From contig NZ_JAFGYF010000006.1 of the NCBI RefSeq assembly GCF_016921195.1, positions 62,001-126,000 of the forward strand: a stretch of 64,000 bases of DNA, given 5' to 3'. The notes under the pieces are model-generated. The model worked only from the letters and a program-made list of their open reading frames with translations. It did not search any database and had not been told where the DNA came from. This document shows, one piece after another, positions 48,109 to 56,680 of this stretch (within the stretch, counting starts at the first letter, position 1; each line of letters opens with the position of its first letter). This stretch comes from Cellulosimicrobium cellulans (lineage in GTDB: Bacteria; Actinomycetota; Actinomycetes; Actinomycetales; Cellulomonadaceae). A program made the position numbers and the translations under genes.

Positions 48109-49977
48109 GTGAGCCCCGGAGCCGACGTGGTCGACGCCGCCGTCGTCGTCGCGTGGGGCCGCGGGGGCGTCCGGGCGCTCGGCGCCGCACGCGAGGCGCT
48201 CGACCGCGTGAACGTCTTCCCGGTCGCGGACGCGGACACCGGCACCAACATGTACCTCACGCTCCTCGACGCGGTCCGCGCGCTGCCCGCCGACGTCGGA
48301 CCGGGGGCCCGTCCCGACGAGGGTACGCCCGGCGGTGCCGGCGACCTGCTCGTGCGCCTGGCTCGCGGCGCGCTCGTCGGCGCCCGCGGCAACTCGGGCG
48401 TCATCCTCAGCGAGTACCTGCGCGGGCTGGCCCTGGAGCTCGCGGAGCACCGGACCGTCACCGGGCCGGCGCTCGCCGCGGGCCTCGACCGCGCCGCCCG
48501 CACCGCGCGCGGGGCGGTCGCCCGGCCCGCACCCGGCACGATCCTGACGGCCGCCGACGCCGCGGCGCGAGCGGCTGCGACCGCGTCGGAGCAGGGCGAG
48601 GTCTCGCCCGTCGTCGTCGCCTCCGCGGCCCGCGACGGGGCGCGCGCCGCGGCACGGCGCAGCACCGGCGAGCTGGACGCGCTCGCCCGGGCGCAGGTGC
48701 TGGACGCCGGGGCCCTCGGTCTGGTGCTCGTCCTCGGCGCCCTCGTCGCGGCGCTCGACGCGCGCGGCACGGGTGCGGCCGACGTCGCGGTCCCCGCACC
48801 GGCCGCCGGGCAGGTCGCGCGCGACGACGCCGGGGCTGCGGGGACGGGCGTGTCGGAGGTGCTCGGCATGATGGCGGGCATGGTGCCGGTCCCGGGCTCG
48901 CCCCGGGAGTCGGGCACCGGATCGCAGGCCGGGGACGAGGGGGGCGAGTTCGAGGTGATGTACGTCGTCGACGTCCCCGTGGACGGCGGGGCGCACCCCG
49001 CCGGGGGTCGGCTGGTCGAGGACCCCGCCGAGCTGCTCCGAGCGCAGCTCGCACGGGTCGGCGACTCCGTCGTCGTGGTGGGCGGGCCGGGCGACCGGGG
49101 CTCGGGTCTCTGGCAGGCGCACGTCCACACGGACGACCCGATGGCGGCGGTCTCGGTCGGCCGCGACGCGCTCGCGACGGTGCGGTCTGAGCGGGACGAC
49201 CACGAGGGCGCCGCGCGGACCTCGACGCGGGACGACGTCGCGCTGCGCCAGGTGCGGGTCCGGCACCTTCCCGGGCCCCACGAGCACGGTCACGCGCCGG
49301 ACGCCACGGGGCACGGCACCGGACCGGTCGCGAACTCGGCCACCGAGGGCCCGGGACTGGTCGCGGTGACGGCGGCGCCCGGGCTCGTCGCCGACCTCGC
49401 CCGGGCGGGCGCCGTCGTGCTGCTGCGCGAGGAGCCACGGCCCCTCGACCTGTCCGCCCTGCACCGCGTCGCCGTCGACGCCCGCGCGACGCACGTCGCG
49501 CTCCTGCCTGGAGCCGAGCTCCCGGAGGACGCCGTCGCCGCGCTCCGGGCGACGCTGCGCGACGACGGTGTCGAGACGCTCGAGGTGCTGCCGGCACCGA
49601 CCGACCTGCACGTCGCGGTCGCGCTCGCCGCCGCCCAGCTCGTGGAGCCGGGCGCCGCCCACCGGCTCGAGGCGGCCCGGTCGGCGCTCGCGGGCGTGCG
49701 GGTCGCCCGGGCGGACACGGCGGACGGCCCTGCGCCGGAGGTCGCGCGCCTCCTCCTCGACGCGCTCTCCCCGCTCCTCCTCCCGACTCCGGCGCTCGTG
49801 ACCGTCCTGGCCGACGACGACGTGCCGCGCCCGGCCGTCGACGCGCTCGCGGCCGGCGCGACCCGGACCGGTGCGGAGGTCGTCCTCCTGCGCTCGGGCC
49901 GCGACGGCGGTGCCGTCACGCTCGCGGTCGAGGGGCCGGACGCCGTGGACGACGACACCGTGGAGGGCCGAGCATGA
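48109..49977 (+). CDS. DAK2 (DhaL/FakA-like) kinase-domain protein
   Basis: 622 residues. The N-terminal DhaL domain (about 5-205) has the nucleotide/metal motif 'DRVNVFPVADADTGTNMY' (35-49), where the usual PDGDTG is ADADTG with the Asp ligands kept, and 'GARGNSGVILSEYLRG'. A central linker and a C-terminal DegV-associated-type domain (YloV/FakA arrangement, 'VVDVPVDGG', 'SVVVVGGPGDRGSGLWQAHVHTDDP') follow. FakA phosphorylates fatty acids bound to FakB (DegV) proteins; no fakB is in this window. The GTG follows GAGGAG by about 10 nt. It is coupled to recG by a 4-nt overlap. Confidence 0.9.
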   Translation: MSPGADVVDAAVVVAWGRGGVRALGAAREALDRVNVFPVADADTGTNMYLTLLDAVRALPADVGPGARPDEGTPGGAGDLLVRLARGALVGARGNSGVILSEYLRGLALELAEHRTVTGPALAAGLDRAARTARGAVARPAPGTILTAADAAARAAATASEQGEVSPVVVASAARDGARAAARRSTGELDALARAQVLDAGALGLVLVLGALVAALDARGTGAADVAVPAPAAGQVARDDAGAAGTGVSEVLGMMAGMVPVPGSPRESGTGSQAGDEGGEFEVMYVVDVPVDGGAHPAGGRLVEDPAELLRAQLARVGDSVVVVGGPGDRGSGLWQAHVHTDDPMAAVSVGRDALATVRSERDDHEGAARTSTRDDVALRQVRVRHLPGPHEHGHAPDATGHGTGPVANSATEGPGLVAVTAAPGLVADLARAGAVVLLREEPRPLDLSALHRVAVDARATHVALLPGAELPEDAVAALRATLRDDGVETLEVLPAPTDLHVAVALAAAQLVEPGAAHRLEAARSALAGVRVARADTADGPAPEVARLLLDALSPLLLPTPALVTVLADDDVPRPAVDALAAGATRTGAEVVLLRSGRDGGAVTLAVEGPDAVDDDTVEGRA

Positions 49978-52232
49978 GCGACCGACTGGCCGAGCCGCTG
50001 ACCCGTGCGGTCGGCACGCGCAGCGCGGGCCCGCTCGCGAAGCTGGGCCTCGAGACCGTCGGGGACCTCCTGCGGCACTACCCGCGGCGGTACGGGGACC
50101 CGGGCCGGCTCACGGACCTGGGGGGCCTCGCGCTGGGTGAGCACGTGACGATCGTCGCCCAGGTCCGCAGCGCGACGGTCCGACGCATGCGCAACCGTGC
50201 CGGGGCGATCCTCGAGGCCGTCGTCACCGACGGCCCGCAGCAGCTCTCGCTCACCTTCTTCGCCAAGAGCCCCAACGTGCTGCGCTACCACGAGCAGCGG
50301 CTCGCCCCGGGTCGCCACGGGCTCTTCACCGGGGTCGTCGGGCTGTACCGCGGTACGCGCCAGCTCACGCACCCGGACTACAAGATCATCGGGGTCGACG
50401 ACGACGCCGAGGACGCCGAGAGCGCCGTGCTCGAGGCGAGCCGGCCCATCCCCATCTACCCCGCGAGCGCGAGCATCCCGAGCTGGAAGATCCAGCCCGC
50501 GGTGCGCACGGTGCTCGACCCCCTGCGCGAGGAGGACGTCCCCGACCCGCTCCCGGACGCCGTCCGCGAGCGGCACGGGCTCGGGACGCGGCTCGAGGCG
50601 CTGCGCGACGTGCACGAGCCCTACGACGAGAAGCAGTGGCGGCGCGGGCGCGACCGGCTGCGGTACGAGGAGGCGTTCGTCCTCCAGGCGGCGCTCGCCC
50701 AGCGCCGGGCTCGGGCCGCGGCCGAGCCCGCGACGGCCCGCCCTCCCCGCGAGCCGGGGGAGCCGAGCCTCCTCGCCGACTTCGACGCCGCCCTCCCGTT
50801 CACGCTCACGACGGGTCAGCGGGAGGTCGGGGAGGAGATCGCGGCGGACCTCGCGCTCGCGCGCCCCATGCAGCGGCTCCTGCAGGGCGAGGTGGGCTCC
50901 GGCAAGACGGTCGTCGCGCTGCGCGCCATGCTCCAGGTGATCGACGCCGGAGGCCAGGCGGCGCTCCTCGCCCCGACCGAGGTGCTTGCCGCGCAGCACG
51001 CGCGCACCCTGCGCGCGCTGCTCGGGCCGCTGGCCGAGGGCGGGTTCCTCGGCGGCGCGGAGCACGGGACGCGTGTCGCGCTCCTCACCGGGTCGCTCGG
51101 CGCCGCCGCGCGCAAGGAGGCGCTCCTGGACGCCGCGAGCGGTGCAGCCGGGATCGTCGTCGGCACGCACGCGCTGCTGTCCGAGACCGTGCAGTTCGCC
51201 GACCTCGGCCTCGTCGTCGTGGACGAGCAGCACCGGTTCGGGGTCGAGCAGCGCGACGCGCTGCGGGCCAAGGCGCGGACGGCCCCGCACCTGCTCGTCA
51301 TGACGGCCACCCCGATCCCGCGCACCGTCGCGATGACCGTGTTCGGCGACCTCGAGACGTCGTCGCTCACCGAGATCCCGGCGGGGCGCGCGGGGATCAC
51401 GACCCACGTCGTGCCCGCCGGCAACGAGGCGTGGATGGAGCGCACCTGGGCGCGCGTGCGCGAGGAGGTCGACGCCGGGCACCGCGCGTACGTGGTGTGC
51501 GCGCGAATCCACCCGGACGAGCCGGACGCGGACGGGCCGCCGCGGGGGAGCGACGACTTCGACGAGGTGCCCGACTTCCTCCTCGACCCCGACGCGCCGG
51601 ACGCCGCGGACCGCGCGCCGCTGCGGGCCGTGCTCGAGGTCGCGGAGGAGCTGCGCGCCCACCCGCGCCTGGCGGGGCTCGACGTCGGCGTGCTGCACGG
51701 GCAGATGGCCCCGGCGGACAAGGACGCCGTGATGGCCGACTTCGCGTCGGGCGCGGTCCAGGTGCTCGTCTCGACGACGGTCGTCGAGGTCGGTGTGGAC
51801 GTGCCCGAGGCCACGGTCATGGTGGTCCTCGACGCGGACCGGTTCGGCATCTCCCAGCTCCACCAGCTCCGCGGGCGCGTCGGGCGCGGGTCCGCGGCGG
51901 GGCTGTGCCTGCTCGTCTCGACGGCGCAGCCGGGCACGCCCGCCGCGACGCGTGTCGAGACGCTGGCCCGCACGACCGACGGGTTCGAGCTCGCGACCGT
52001 CGACCTCGAGCTGCGCAGCGAGGGGGACGTCCTCGGTGCCGCACAGTCCGGGCGCGCGAGCTCCCTGCGGCTCCTGCGCGTCGTCAAGGACACCGACGTC
52101 ATCGCGACCGCCCGGAGCGACGCGGCCGCCGTCGTTGCGGAGGACCCCGAGCTGACCGACCACCCCGCGCTCGCCGACGCGATCCGCGACCAGCTCGACC
52201 CCCGGCGCGAGGAGTTCCTCGAGCGCGCGTGA
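49974..52232 (+). CDS. recG: ATP-dependent DNA helicase RecG
   Basis: 752 residues, normal length. Wedge OB-fold domain (about 60-150, 'HVTIVAQVRSATVRRMRNRAGAILEAVVTD') followed by helicase domains with Walker A 'GEVGSGKTV', the DEAH-box variant DEQH in 'VVVDEQHRFGVEQR', 'MTATPIPRT' and the TRG region 'VLDADRFGISQLHQLRGRVGRGS'. It reverses stalled replication forks and processes recombination intermediates. Two Glu/Asp/Pro-rich insertions (about 245-262 and 515-535) are longer than in E. coli. It starts at an ATG inside the DAK2 stop (ATGA). Confidence 0.97.
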   Translation: MSDRLAEPLTRAVGTRSAGPLAKLGLETVGDLLRHYPRRYGDPGRLTDLGGLALGEHVTIVAQVRSATVRRMRNRAGAILEAVVTDGPQQLSLTFFAKSPNVLRYHEQRLAPGRHGLFTGVVGLYRGTRQLTHPDYKIIGVDDDAEDAESAVLEASRPIPIYPASASIPSWKIQPAVRTVLDPLREEDVPDPLPDAVRERHGLGTRLEALRDVHEPYDEKQWRRGRDRLRYEEAFVLQAALAQRRARAAAEPATARPPREPGEPSLLADFDAALPFTLTTGQREVGEEIAADLALARPMQRLLQGEVGSGKTVVALRAMLQVIDAGGQAALLAPTEVLAAQHARTLRALLGPLAEGGFLGGAEHGTRVALLTGSLGAAARKEALLDAASGAAGIVVGTHALLSETVQFADLGLVVVDEQHRFGVEQRDALRAKARTAPHLLVMTATPIPRTVAMTVFGDLETSSLTEIPAGRAGITTHVVPAGNEAWMERTWARVREEVDAGHRAYVVCARIHPDEPDADGPPRGSDDFDEVPDFLLDPDAPDAADRAPLRAVLEVAEELRAHPRLAGLDVGVLHGQMAPADKDAVMADFASGAVQVLVSTTVVEVGVDVPEATVMVVLDADRFGISQLHQLRGRVGRGSAAGLCLLVSTAQPGTPAATRVETLARTTDGFELATVDLELRSEGDVLGAAQSGRASSLRLLRVVKDTDVIATARSDAAAVVAEDPELTDHPALADAIRDQLDPRREEFLERA

Positions 52233-52254
52233 CGGGGGACGTCGACCGGCTGCG

Positions 52255-52260
52255 TAGGGT
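52255..52260 (+). promoter_or_regulatory. -10 hexamer of leaderless rsmD
   Basis: TAGGGT, 6 nt before the GTG at 52267. Confidence 0.55.
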
Positions 52261-52266
52261 GGGCGC

Positions 52267-52905
52267 GTGACGAGGATCGTGGCGGGAACAGTCGGCGGGC
52301 GCACTCTGCAGGTTCCGCCCCGCGGCACGCGACCGACGAGCGAGCGCGTGCGCGAGGCGATCTTCTCCCGGCTCGAGCACCTCGGCGTCGTCGACGGCGC
52401 GCGCGTCCTCGACCTCTACGCGGGCTCGGGCGCGCTCGGCCTGGAGGCGGCGAGCCGTGGCGCCGCCGACGTGACGCTGGTCGACTCCGCCCGGGTCGCC
52501 GCCGACGTCGCCCGACGCAACGTCGCCGCCCTGGGCCTCAGCGGCGTGCGCGTCGTCGCCCAGCCCGCCGAGACGTTCGTCGCCGGCGTGGCCGCCGCCG
52601 TCGCGACGCAGCGGACGGCGGTCGGTGGGGCGTCCGGGGCGTCGTCCACCGGGGACGCAGGCCACGGCCCGTACCACCTCGTGCTCGTCGACCCGCCGTA
52701 CGACGTCACCGCCGAGGCGCTCGAGCGCGTCCTCGCCCACCTCGCGGTGCCCGGGGTCCTCGACCCGGCCGCCGTCGTCGTCGTCGAGCGCTCGACCCGG
52801 ACCCCGGAACCGACCTGGCCGGCCGGCTGGGAGGTCCTCGCGCGCAAGGACTACGGCGAGACGACCGTGTACTTCGTCGGCCCCGAGCTCCCCGACGAGA
52901 CGTAG
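52267..52905 (+). CDS. rsmD: 16S rRNA (guanine(966)-N(2))-methyltransferase
   Basis: 212 residues. Methylates G966 of 16S rRNA in the 30S subunit. Motif I 'VLDLYAGSGALGLEAASRGA', 'VTLVDSARVAADVARRN' and the catalytic DPPY in 'VLVDPPYDVTAE' are all intact, and the opening 'RIVAGTVGGRTLQVPPRGTRPTSERVREAIFSRL' is the RsmD signature. A Gly/Ala/Ser insertion near residue 125 is unusual. It is followed by a convergent GNAT gene and then coaD, the usual partner of rsmD. Confidence 0.96.
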   Translation: MTRIVAGTVGGRTLQVPPRGTRPTSERVREAIFSRLEHLGVVDGARVLDLYAGSGALGLEAASRGAADVTLVDSARVAADVARRNVAALGLSGVRVVAQPAETFVAGVAAAVATQRTAVGGASGASSTGDAGHGPYHLVLVDPPYDVTAEALERVLAHLAVPGVLDPAAVVVVERSTRTPEPTWPAGWEVLARKDYGETTVYFVGPELPDET

Positions 52906-52971
52906 CCCCACGCGCCACCTGCTCGGCCGGTCGGGACGGCATGGTCGACGACGCCGACCCGCCCCGAGGGC

Positions 52972-53724
52972 TCAGGCCGCCGGGGCGTGGGACTCGGATG
53001 GGGCGAGCGTGCCGACCGGGACGGTCGCGAGGGCGGCCGGGTCGCCCGGGTCGACGAGCGCCACCCGGTCGCCGTTCGCGGCGTCGAGCAGGCGGCGGGT
53101 CGCGGGGTCGTCCGCCAGCGTGCCCTCGCTCGCGCGGAGGTTCTCCGTGAGGAAGGCGCGCAGCGGCGCTGCCGGGACGGCGTCGGCGGTGCCCGGTCCG
53201 AGGGGGAACGACACGAGCAGGAGCGCGGGCACGCGCTCGCCCCCGGGACCGTCGCCGGGCTGGAAGTAGGGGAGCGCGAGGACGCGGGCGCCGAGCCGGG
53301 CGTAGAACCGCAGCCGCGCGACGGGGTCGCCGTGCGCCGCGCTGCCGGGATGGTGCGCGGGGTGCTCGACCTCTCCGACGACGAGGAGCGGGTCCACGGC
53401 GCGCCAGGCGGCGAGGGCCGCGGCCACGAGCCGCCCGCCCACTCCGCCGCCGCGCCGGCCGGGCGCGATGGCGAGGTAGAGCACGAGGAGGACGCGCGCG
53501 TCGGGGAACCACTCGCCGACGACACCGGCGACCACGCGGCCGTCCTCCACCACCCCGAGGCTGCGCAGACGTCCGGTCGCGTGGTCGCCGAGGAACGCGT
53601 CCTCGTCCATGAGCTCCGCGGGCGGGAACGACGGCGCGAGCACGTCACGGTGGAGCGAGCGCAGGAGCTCGGGCGTCGTGAGCGGGACGACGGCAGGTTC
53701 CTCCGGGGTGGTCACGCGGACCAT
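52972..53724 (-). CDS. GNAT-family N-acetyltransferase
   Basis: 250 residues. GNAT core about 15-165 with 'LYLAIAPGRRGGGVGGRLVAAALAAW' (acetyl-CoA loop) and 'RFYARLGARVLALPYFQPG' (motif B). The last 80 residues have 'APLRAFLTENLRASEGTLADDPATRRLLDAA', an additional small helical domain not typical of plain GNATs. Substrate unknown. The gene is inserted between rsmD and coaD, which are adjacent in many genomes. A perfect palindrome, CGTCGCGCGCGACG (53725-53738), abuts the ATG on its upstream side. Confidence 0.82.
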   Translation of the reverse strand: MVRVTTPEEPAVVPLTTPELLRSLHRDVLAPSFPPAELMDEDAFLGDHATGRLRSLGVVEDGRVVAGVVGEWFPDARVLLVLYLAIAPGRRGGGVGGRLVAAALAAWRAVDPLLVVGEVEHPAHHPGSAAHGDPVARLRFYARLGARVLALPYFQPGDGPGGERVPALLLVSFPLGPGTADAVPAAPLRAFLTENLRASEGTLADDPATRRLLDAANGDRVALVDPGDPAALATVPVGTLAPSESHAPAA

Positions 53725-53738
53725 CGTCGCGCGCGACG
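53725..53738. promoter_or_regulatory. 14-bp palindrome abutting the GNAT start codon
   Basis: CGTCGCGCGCGACG, perfect. Either an operator placed at the transcription start of a leaderless gene or an RNA hairpin near the 5' end. No assignable regulator. Confidence 0.35.
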
Positions 53739-53790
53739 TCGATCCGCGCCCGCCCGGCCGTGCCGCCCGGGTCCGCGCGGCCTGGTGTAC

Positions 53791-53796
53791 TACCGT
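53791..53796 (+). promoter_or_regulatory. -10 hexamer of leaderless coaD
   Basis: TACCGT, 6 nt before the GTG at 53803. Confidence 0.55.
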
Positions 53797-53802
53797 GACG
53801 AG

Positions 53803-54300
53803 GTGACCACAGCCGTCTGTCCCGGGTCGTTCGACCCGATCACCCTGGGCCACCTCGACATCGTCCGACGCGCCCGCGCGCTCTTCGACGAGGTCGTCGT
53901 CGGCGTCGCGCGGAACGCGTCGAAGTCGGCGCTCCTGAGCGTCGACGAGCGCGTCGCGCTGGCCCGCGCGGCGGTCGCCGACGCCGGGCTCGACGGGGTC
54001 CGCGTGGAGGTCGTGCCGGGGCTGCTGGTGGACTTCTGCCGGGAGATCGGCGCGGGCGCCGTGGTCAAGGGGCTGCGCGGTGGCGCGGACTTCGACGCCG
54101 AGCTGCCGATGGCGCTCATGAACCGGCACCTGGCCGGCGTCGAGACCGTGTTCGTCGCGGGCGACGCCGCGCTCCTGCACGTCGCGTCGTCGCTCGTGAA
54201 GGACATCGCGCGTCACGGGGGGCCGGTGGACGACCTCGTCCCGCCGGGGGTCGGGGACGCCGTCCGTACGGCGCTGGCAGGGCAGGGGAGCAGCAGGTGA
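53803..54300 (+). CDS. coaD: Phosphopantetheine adenylyltransferase
   Basis: 165 residues, normal. It adenylates 4'-phosphopantetheine in coenzyme A synthesis. 'VCPGSFDPITLGHLDIVRRARALFDEVVVGVARN' carries the T/HxGH nucleotidyltransferase motif (TLGH), and 'VVKGLRGGADFDAELPMALMNRHL' and 'VASSLVKDIARHGG' are the other family blocks. The leaderless start is set by TACCGT 6 nt upstream. It overlaps the next gene by 4 nt. Confidence 0.97.
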   Translation: MTTAVCPGSFDPITLGHLDIVRRARALFDEVVVGVARNASKSALLSVDERVALARAAVADAGLDGVRVEVVPGLLVDFCREIGAGAVVKGLRGGADFDAELPMALMNRHLAGVETVFVAGDAALLHVASSLVKDIARHGGPVDDLVPPGVGDAVRTALAGQGSSR

Positions 54301-54896
54301 GCACGACGGGAAGGACCGGGCACGTGAGCGAGCAGCAGGACCGACGGGTGACGCACGAGGACCGCGCGACACAGGAGGCGCAGGTCGGGCTCAACGCGAT
54401 CCTCGACGACCTCGCGCATCTCGTGGAGTCGGCGCGCGCGATGCCCATGTCGGCGTCGGTGCTGGTGCACAAGGGTGACGCGCTCGCGCTCGTGGACGAG
54501 CTGCGCAGCGCGCTGCCGGAGCAGCTCGCGCACGCCGACGAGGTGCTCGCCCAGGCGGACGCCGTGCTCGAGGACGCGCACCGGCAGGCGGAGGAGATCC
54601 TCACGACGGCCCGGGCGCGTGCCATCGAGCTCGTGCAGGCGGAACAGGTCGTCGTCCAGGCGGAGTCGCGGGCCCGGGAGATCGTGGACGAGGCCGACGA
54701 GAAGGCCGCGGCGCTCCGGCGGGACGCCGACGACTACTGCGACTGCCGGCTCGCGGACTTCGAGGTCGACCTCGGCAAGCTCCTCGCCCAGGTCCAGGGC
54801 GGGCGAGCGAAGCTCGCGGACCGGCTCGGGGACCGGGTCGGCGAACCCGAGGAGTCGCCCTTCCCGGCGACGATGCGGGAGCGCGCGGCGCGCTGA
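54297..54896 (+). CDS. SepIVA-like DivIVA-domain coiled-coil protein
   Basis: 199 residues, mostly helical, with a heptad-rich middle (about 55-170, 'ALPEQLAHADEVLAQADAVLEDAHRQAEEILTTARARAIELVQAEQVVVQAES'). The position directly before yceD-rpmF-rnc-mutM matches Mycobacterium, where this gene (Rv2927c, SepIVA) is a DivIVA-like divisome or envelope-assembly regulator. Assignment is by synteny and coiled-coil pattern. The classical DivIVA N-terminal motif is not obvious. GTG start inside the coaD stop (GTGA). Confidence 0.75.
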   Translation: MSTTGRTGHVSEQQDRRVTHEDRATQEAQVGLNAILDDLAHLVESARAMPMSASVLVHKGDALALVDELRSALPEQLAHADEVLAQADAVLEDAHRQAEEILTTARARAIELVQAEQVVVQAESRAREIVDEADEKAAALRRDADDYCDCRLADFEVDLGKLLAQVQGGRAKLADRLGDRVGEPEESPFPATMRERAAR

Positions 54897-54994
54897 GGTC
54901 GTGCCGTGACCGAGCGCCGGGCCGAGATCGCCTCCGCGCCAGGTCCAGCACGACGGCGGGCCGGGGCAGGTGGCGGTCGAGCCGTCGCGTGACG

Positions 54995-55000
54995 TAAGAT
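54995..55000 (+). promoter_or_regulatory. Candidate -10 upstream of yceD-rpmF
   Basis: TAAGAT; transcription would start near 55007, downstream of the earliest in-frame GTG at 54970 and upstream of the likely start at 55093. Confidence 0.45.
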
Positions 55001-55092
55001 CGATGTTTGGCTCGGCGCGTCACGCGTCGGCCTGTGCCTGGCAGTCGCCGTCGAGCGGCCGTCGGCCCCCGACCACCGTTGACCATCCGTCC

Positions 55093-55719
55093 GTGGGCAC
55101 CCACGCCCGCGGCCTGGCGATCCTGGAGCCCGCGATCACCGCCGAGAAGACGTCGCCGCTCGTGCTCGACACGCACGAGCTCGGTCGGCGACCCGGGAGC
55201 ATGCTGACGGTCCGCCGGACCGTCCCTGCGCCGGCCGACCTCGGGACCGCCGTGATCGGCATCCCCGAGGGCAGCGAGCTCGAGCTCGACCTGCGCCTCG
55301 AGGCGGTCATGGAGGGCGTGCTGGTCTCGGGGACGGTGACGGGCCGCGCGGTCGGGGAGTGCGTGCGCTGCCTCGACACGGTCCACGAGGACGTCACGGT
55401 CGAGCTCGGCGAGCTCTACGCCTACCCGGAGCGCGCGAAGGCGGCCGAGGAGTCGGGCGACGACCTCGAGGACGCGGAGGACGTCTACGAGCTCGACGGC
55501 GACCTCGCCGACGTCGAGCCCGCGCTACGGGATTCGGTCGTCACTGCACTACCATTCAGTCCGGTGTGCCGAGCGGACTGCCCGGGGCTGTGCTCCGAGT
55601 GCGGGGCGCGTCTGGCGGACGACCCGGGGCACGCACACGAACTTGTCGACCCTCGCTGGTCGGCGCTGGAGAGCATGTTCGACACCTCGAACGTGTCCGA
55701 CGAGACGAAAGAGAGCTAG
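55093..55719 (+). CDS. yceD: YceD (DUF177) family protein
   Basis: 208 residues from GTG 55093. '[18 protein letters not shown]' opens the conserved part, followed by '[26 protein letters not shown]' (first CxxC), an acidic stretch, and '[38 protein letters not shown]', a Cys-rich zinc-binding element typical of actinobacterial YceD. The protein is linked to 23S rRNA accumulation and L32 in bacteria and is encoded directly before rpmF. The start is uncertain: no Shine-Dalgarno is seen, and the candidate -10 at 54995 argues against the 54970 reading. Confidence 0.85.
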   Translation: MGTHARGLAILEPAITAEKTSPLVLDTHELGRRPGSMLTVRRTVPAPADLGTAVIGIPEGSELELDLRLEAVMEGVLVSGTVTGRAVGECVRCLDTVHEDVTVELGELYAYPERAKAAEESGDDLEDAEDVYELDGDLADVEPALRDSVVTALPFSPVCRADCPGLCSECGARLADDPGHAHELVDPRWSALESMFDTSNVSDETKES

Positions 55720-55721
55720 CC

Positions 55722-55916
55722 GTGGCTGTTCCGAAGCGCAAGATGTCGCGCAGCAACACCCGTGCGCGTCGTTCGCAGTGGAAGACGACCGCCGCGAACC
55801 TCACCACCTGCCCGCAGTGCAAGGGCGACAAGCTGTCGCACGCGGCGTGCCCGACGTGCGGTACCTACAAGGGCCGCCAGTACGCCGAGGCGCTGCGCAC
55901 CGAGCACGCAGGCTGA
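55722..55916 (+). CDS. rpmF: 50S ribosomal protein L32
   Basis: 64 residues. '[22 protein letters not shown]' is the L32 start (Pro/Lys/Ser-rich), and the zinc ribbon has 'CPQCKGDK' and '[11 protein letters not shown]' (four Cys). The GTG at 55722 is 2 nt after the yceD stop, with AGAGAG about 7 nt upstream, so it is translated in tandem with yceD, the conserved arrangement. Confidence 0.96.
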   Translation: MAVPKRKMSRSNTRARRSQWKTTAANLTTCPQCKGDKLSHAACPTCGTYKGRQYAEALRTEHAG

Positions 55917-55921
55917 GGCGC

Positions 55922-56680
55922 GTGGCACCGGCTGCACCGGCATCCGGTCTTCTCGAGAAGCTCGGGGTCCATCTGGATCCCGAGCTTCTCGTGCTTGCGC
56001 TCACGCACCGGTCGTTCGCGCACGAGAACGGCGGCATCCCCACGAACGAGCGTCTCGAGTTCCTCGGTGACACCGTCCTGGGCCTCGTCGTCACGGAGAC
56101 CCTCTACCGCCGCCACCCCGACCTGTCGGAGGGCGAGCTCGCCAAGATGCGCGCCGCGACCGTGTCGCAGAAGTCGCTCGCCGCGATCGCGCGCCGGCTC
56201 GGCCTCGGGCAGTACGTGCTCCTCGGCAAGGGCGAGATCCGCACGCGCGGCAACGACAAGGACTCGATCCTGTCCGACACCGTCGAGGCGATCATCGGCG
56301 CGGTCTACCTGAGCCACGGGCTCGAGCCCGCGCGCGGCCTCGTGCTCGAGCTCGTCGAGCCGACGCTGTCCGCGGCGGCCGGCCTGGGCGCCGGGCTCGA
56401 CTGGAAGACGTCGCTCCAGGAGGCCGCCGCCGCTGCAGGACTGAGTGCGCCCTCCTACTCGAGCGACGCCGTCGGGCCGGACCACGCGCGCGTCTTCACG
56501 TCGTACGTGCACCTCGACGGCCGGCTCTACGGAACCGGCAGCGGCACCGCGAAGAAGTACGCCGAGCAGGAGGCCGCCGAACGCGCCTACCGCGCCCTCG
56601 CGGCCGAGCGCGCGCAGACGCCGTCGTCCGACGAGCGCCCGAGGGCCACGGCGGAGGCCGTCGAGGACGCGGGTGCCTGA
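55922..56680 (+). CDS. rnc: Ribonuclease III
   Basis: 252 residues. RNase III signature '[18 protein letters not shown]' (about 43-60) with catalytic Glu and Asp, '[19 protein letters not shown]' (second acidic cluster), then a dsRNA-binding domain (about 160-230, '[20 protein letters not shown]' and '[19 protein letters not shown]'). It processes rRNA precursors and other double-stranded RNA. The GTG start lies 5 nt after the rpmF stop. A disordered Ala/Glu/Thr tail overlaps the start of mutM by 8 nt. Confidence 0.97.
   Translation: MAPAAPASGLLEKLGVHLDPELLVLALTHRSFAHENGGIPTNERLEFLGDTVLGLVVTETLYRRHPDLSEGELAKMRAATVSQKSLAAIARRLGLGQYVLLGKGEIRTRGNDKDSILSDTVEAIIGAVYLSHGLEPARGLVLELVEPTLSAAAGLGAGLDWKTSLQEAAAAAGLSAPSYSSDAVGPDHARVFTSYVHLDGRLYGTGSGTAKKYAEQEAAERAYRALAAERAQTPSSDERPRATAEAVEDAGA

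Noticed and set aside
54970-55092. N-terminal extension of YceD from GTG 54970
   Set aside because: A better -10 (TAAGAT, 54995-55000) lies inside it, and family similarity begins later.
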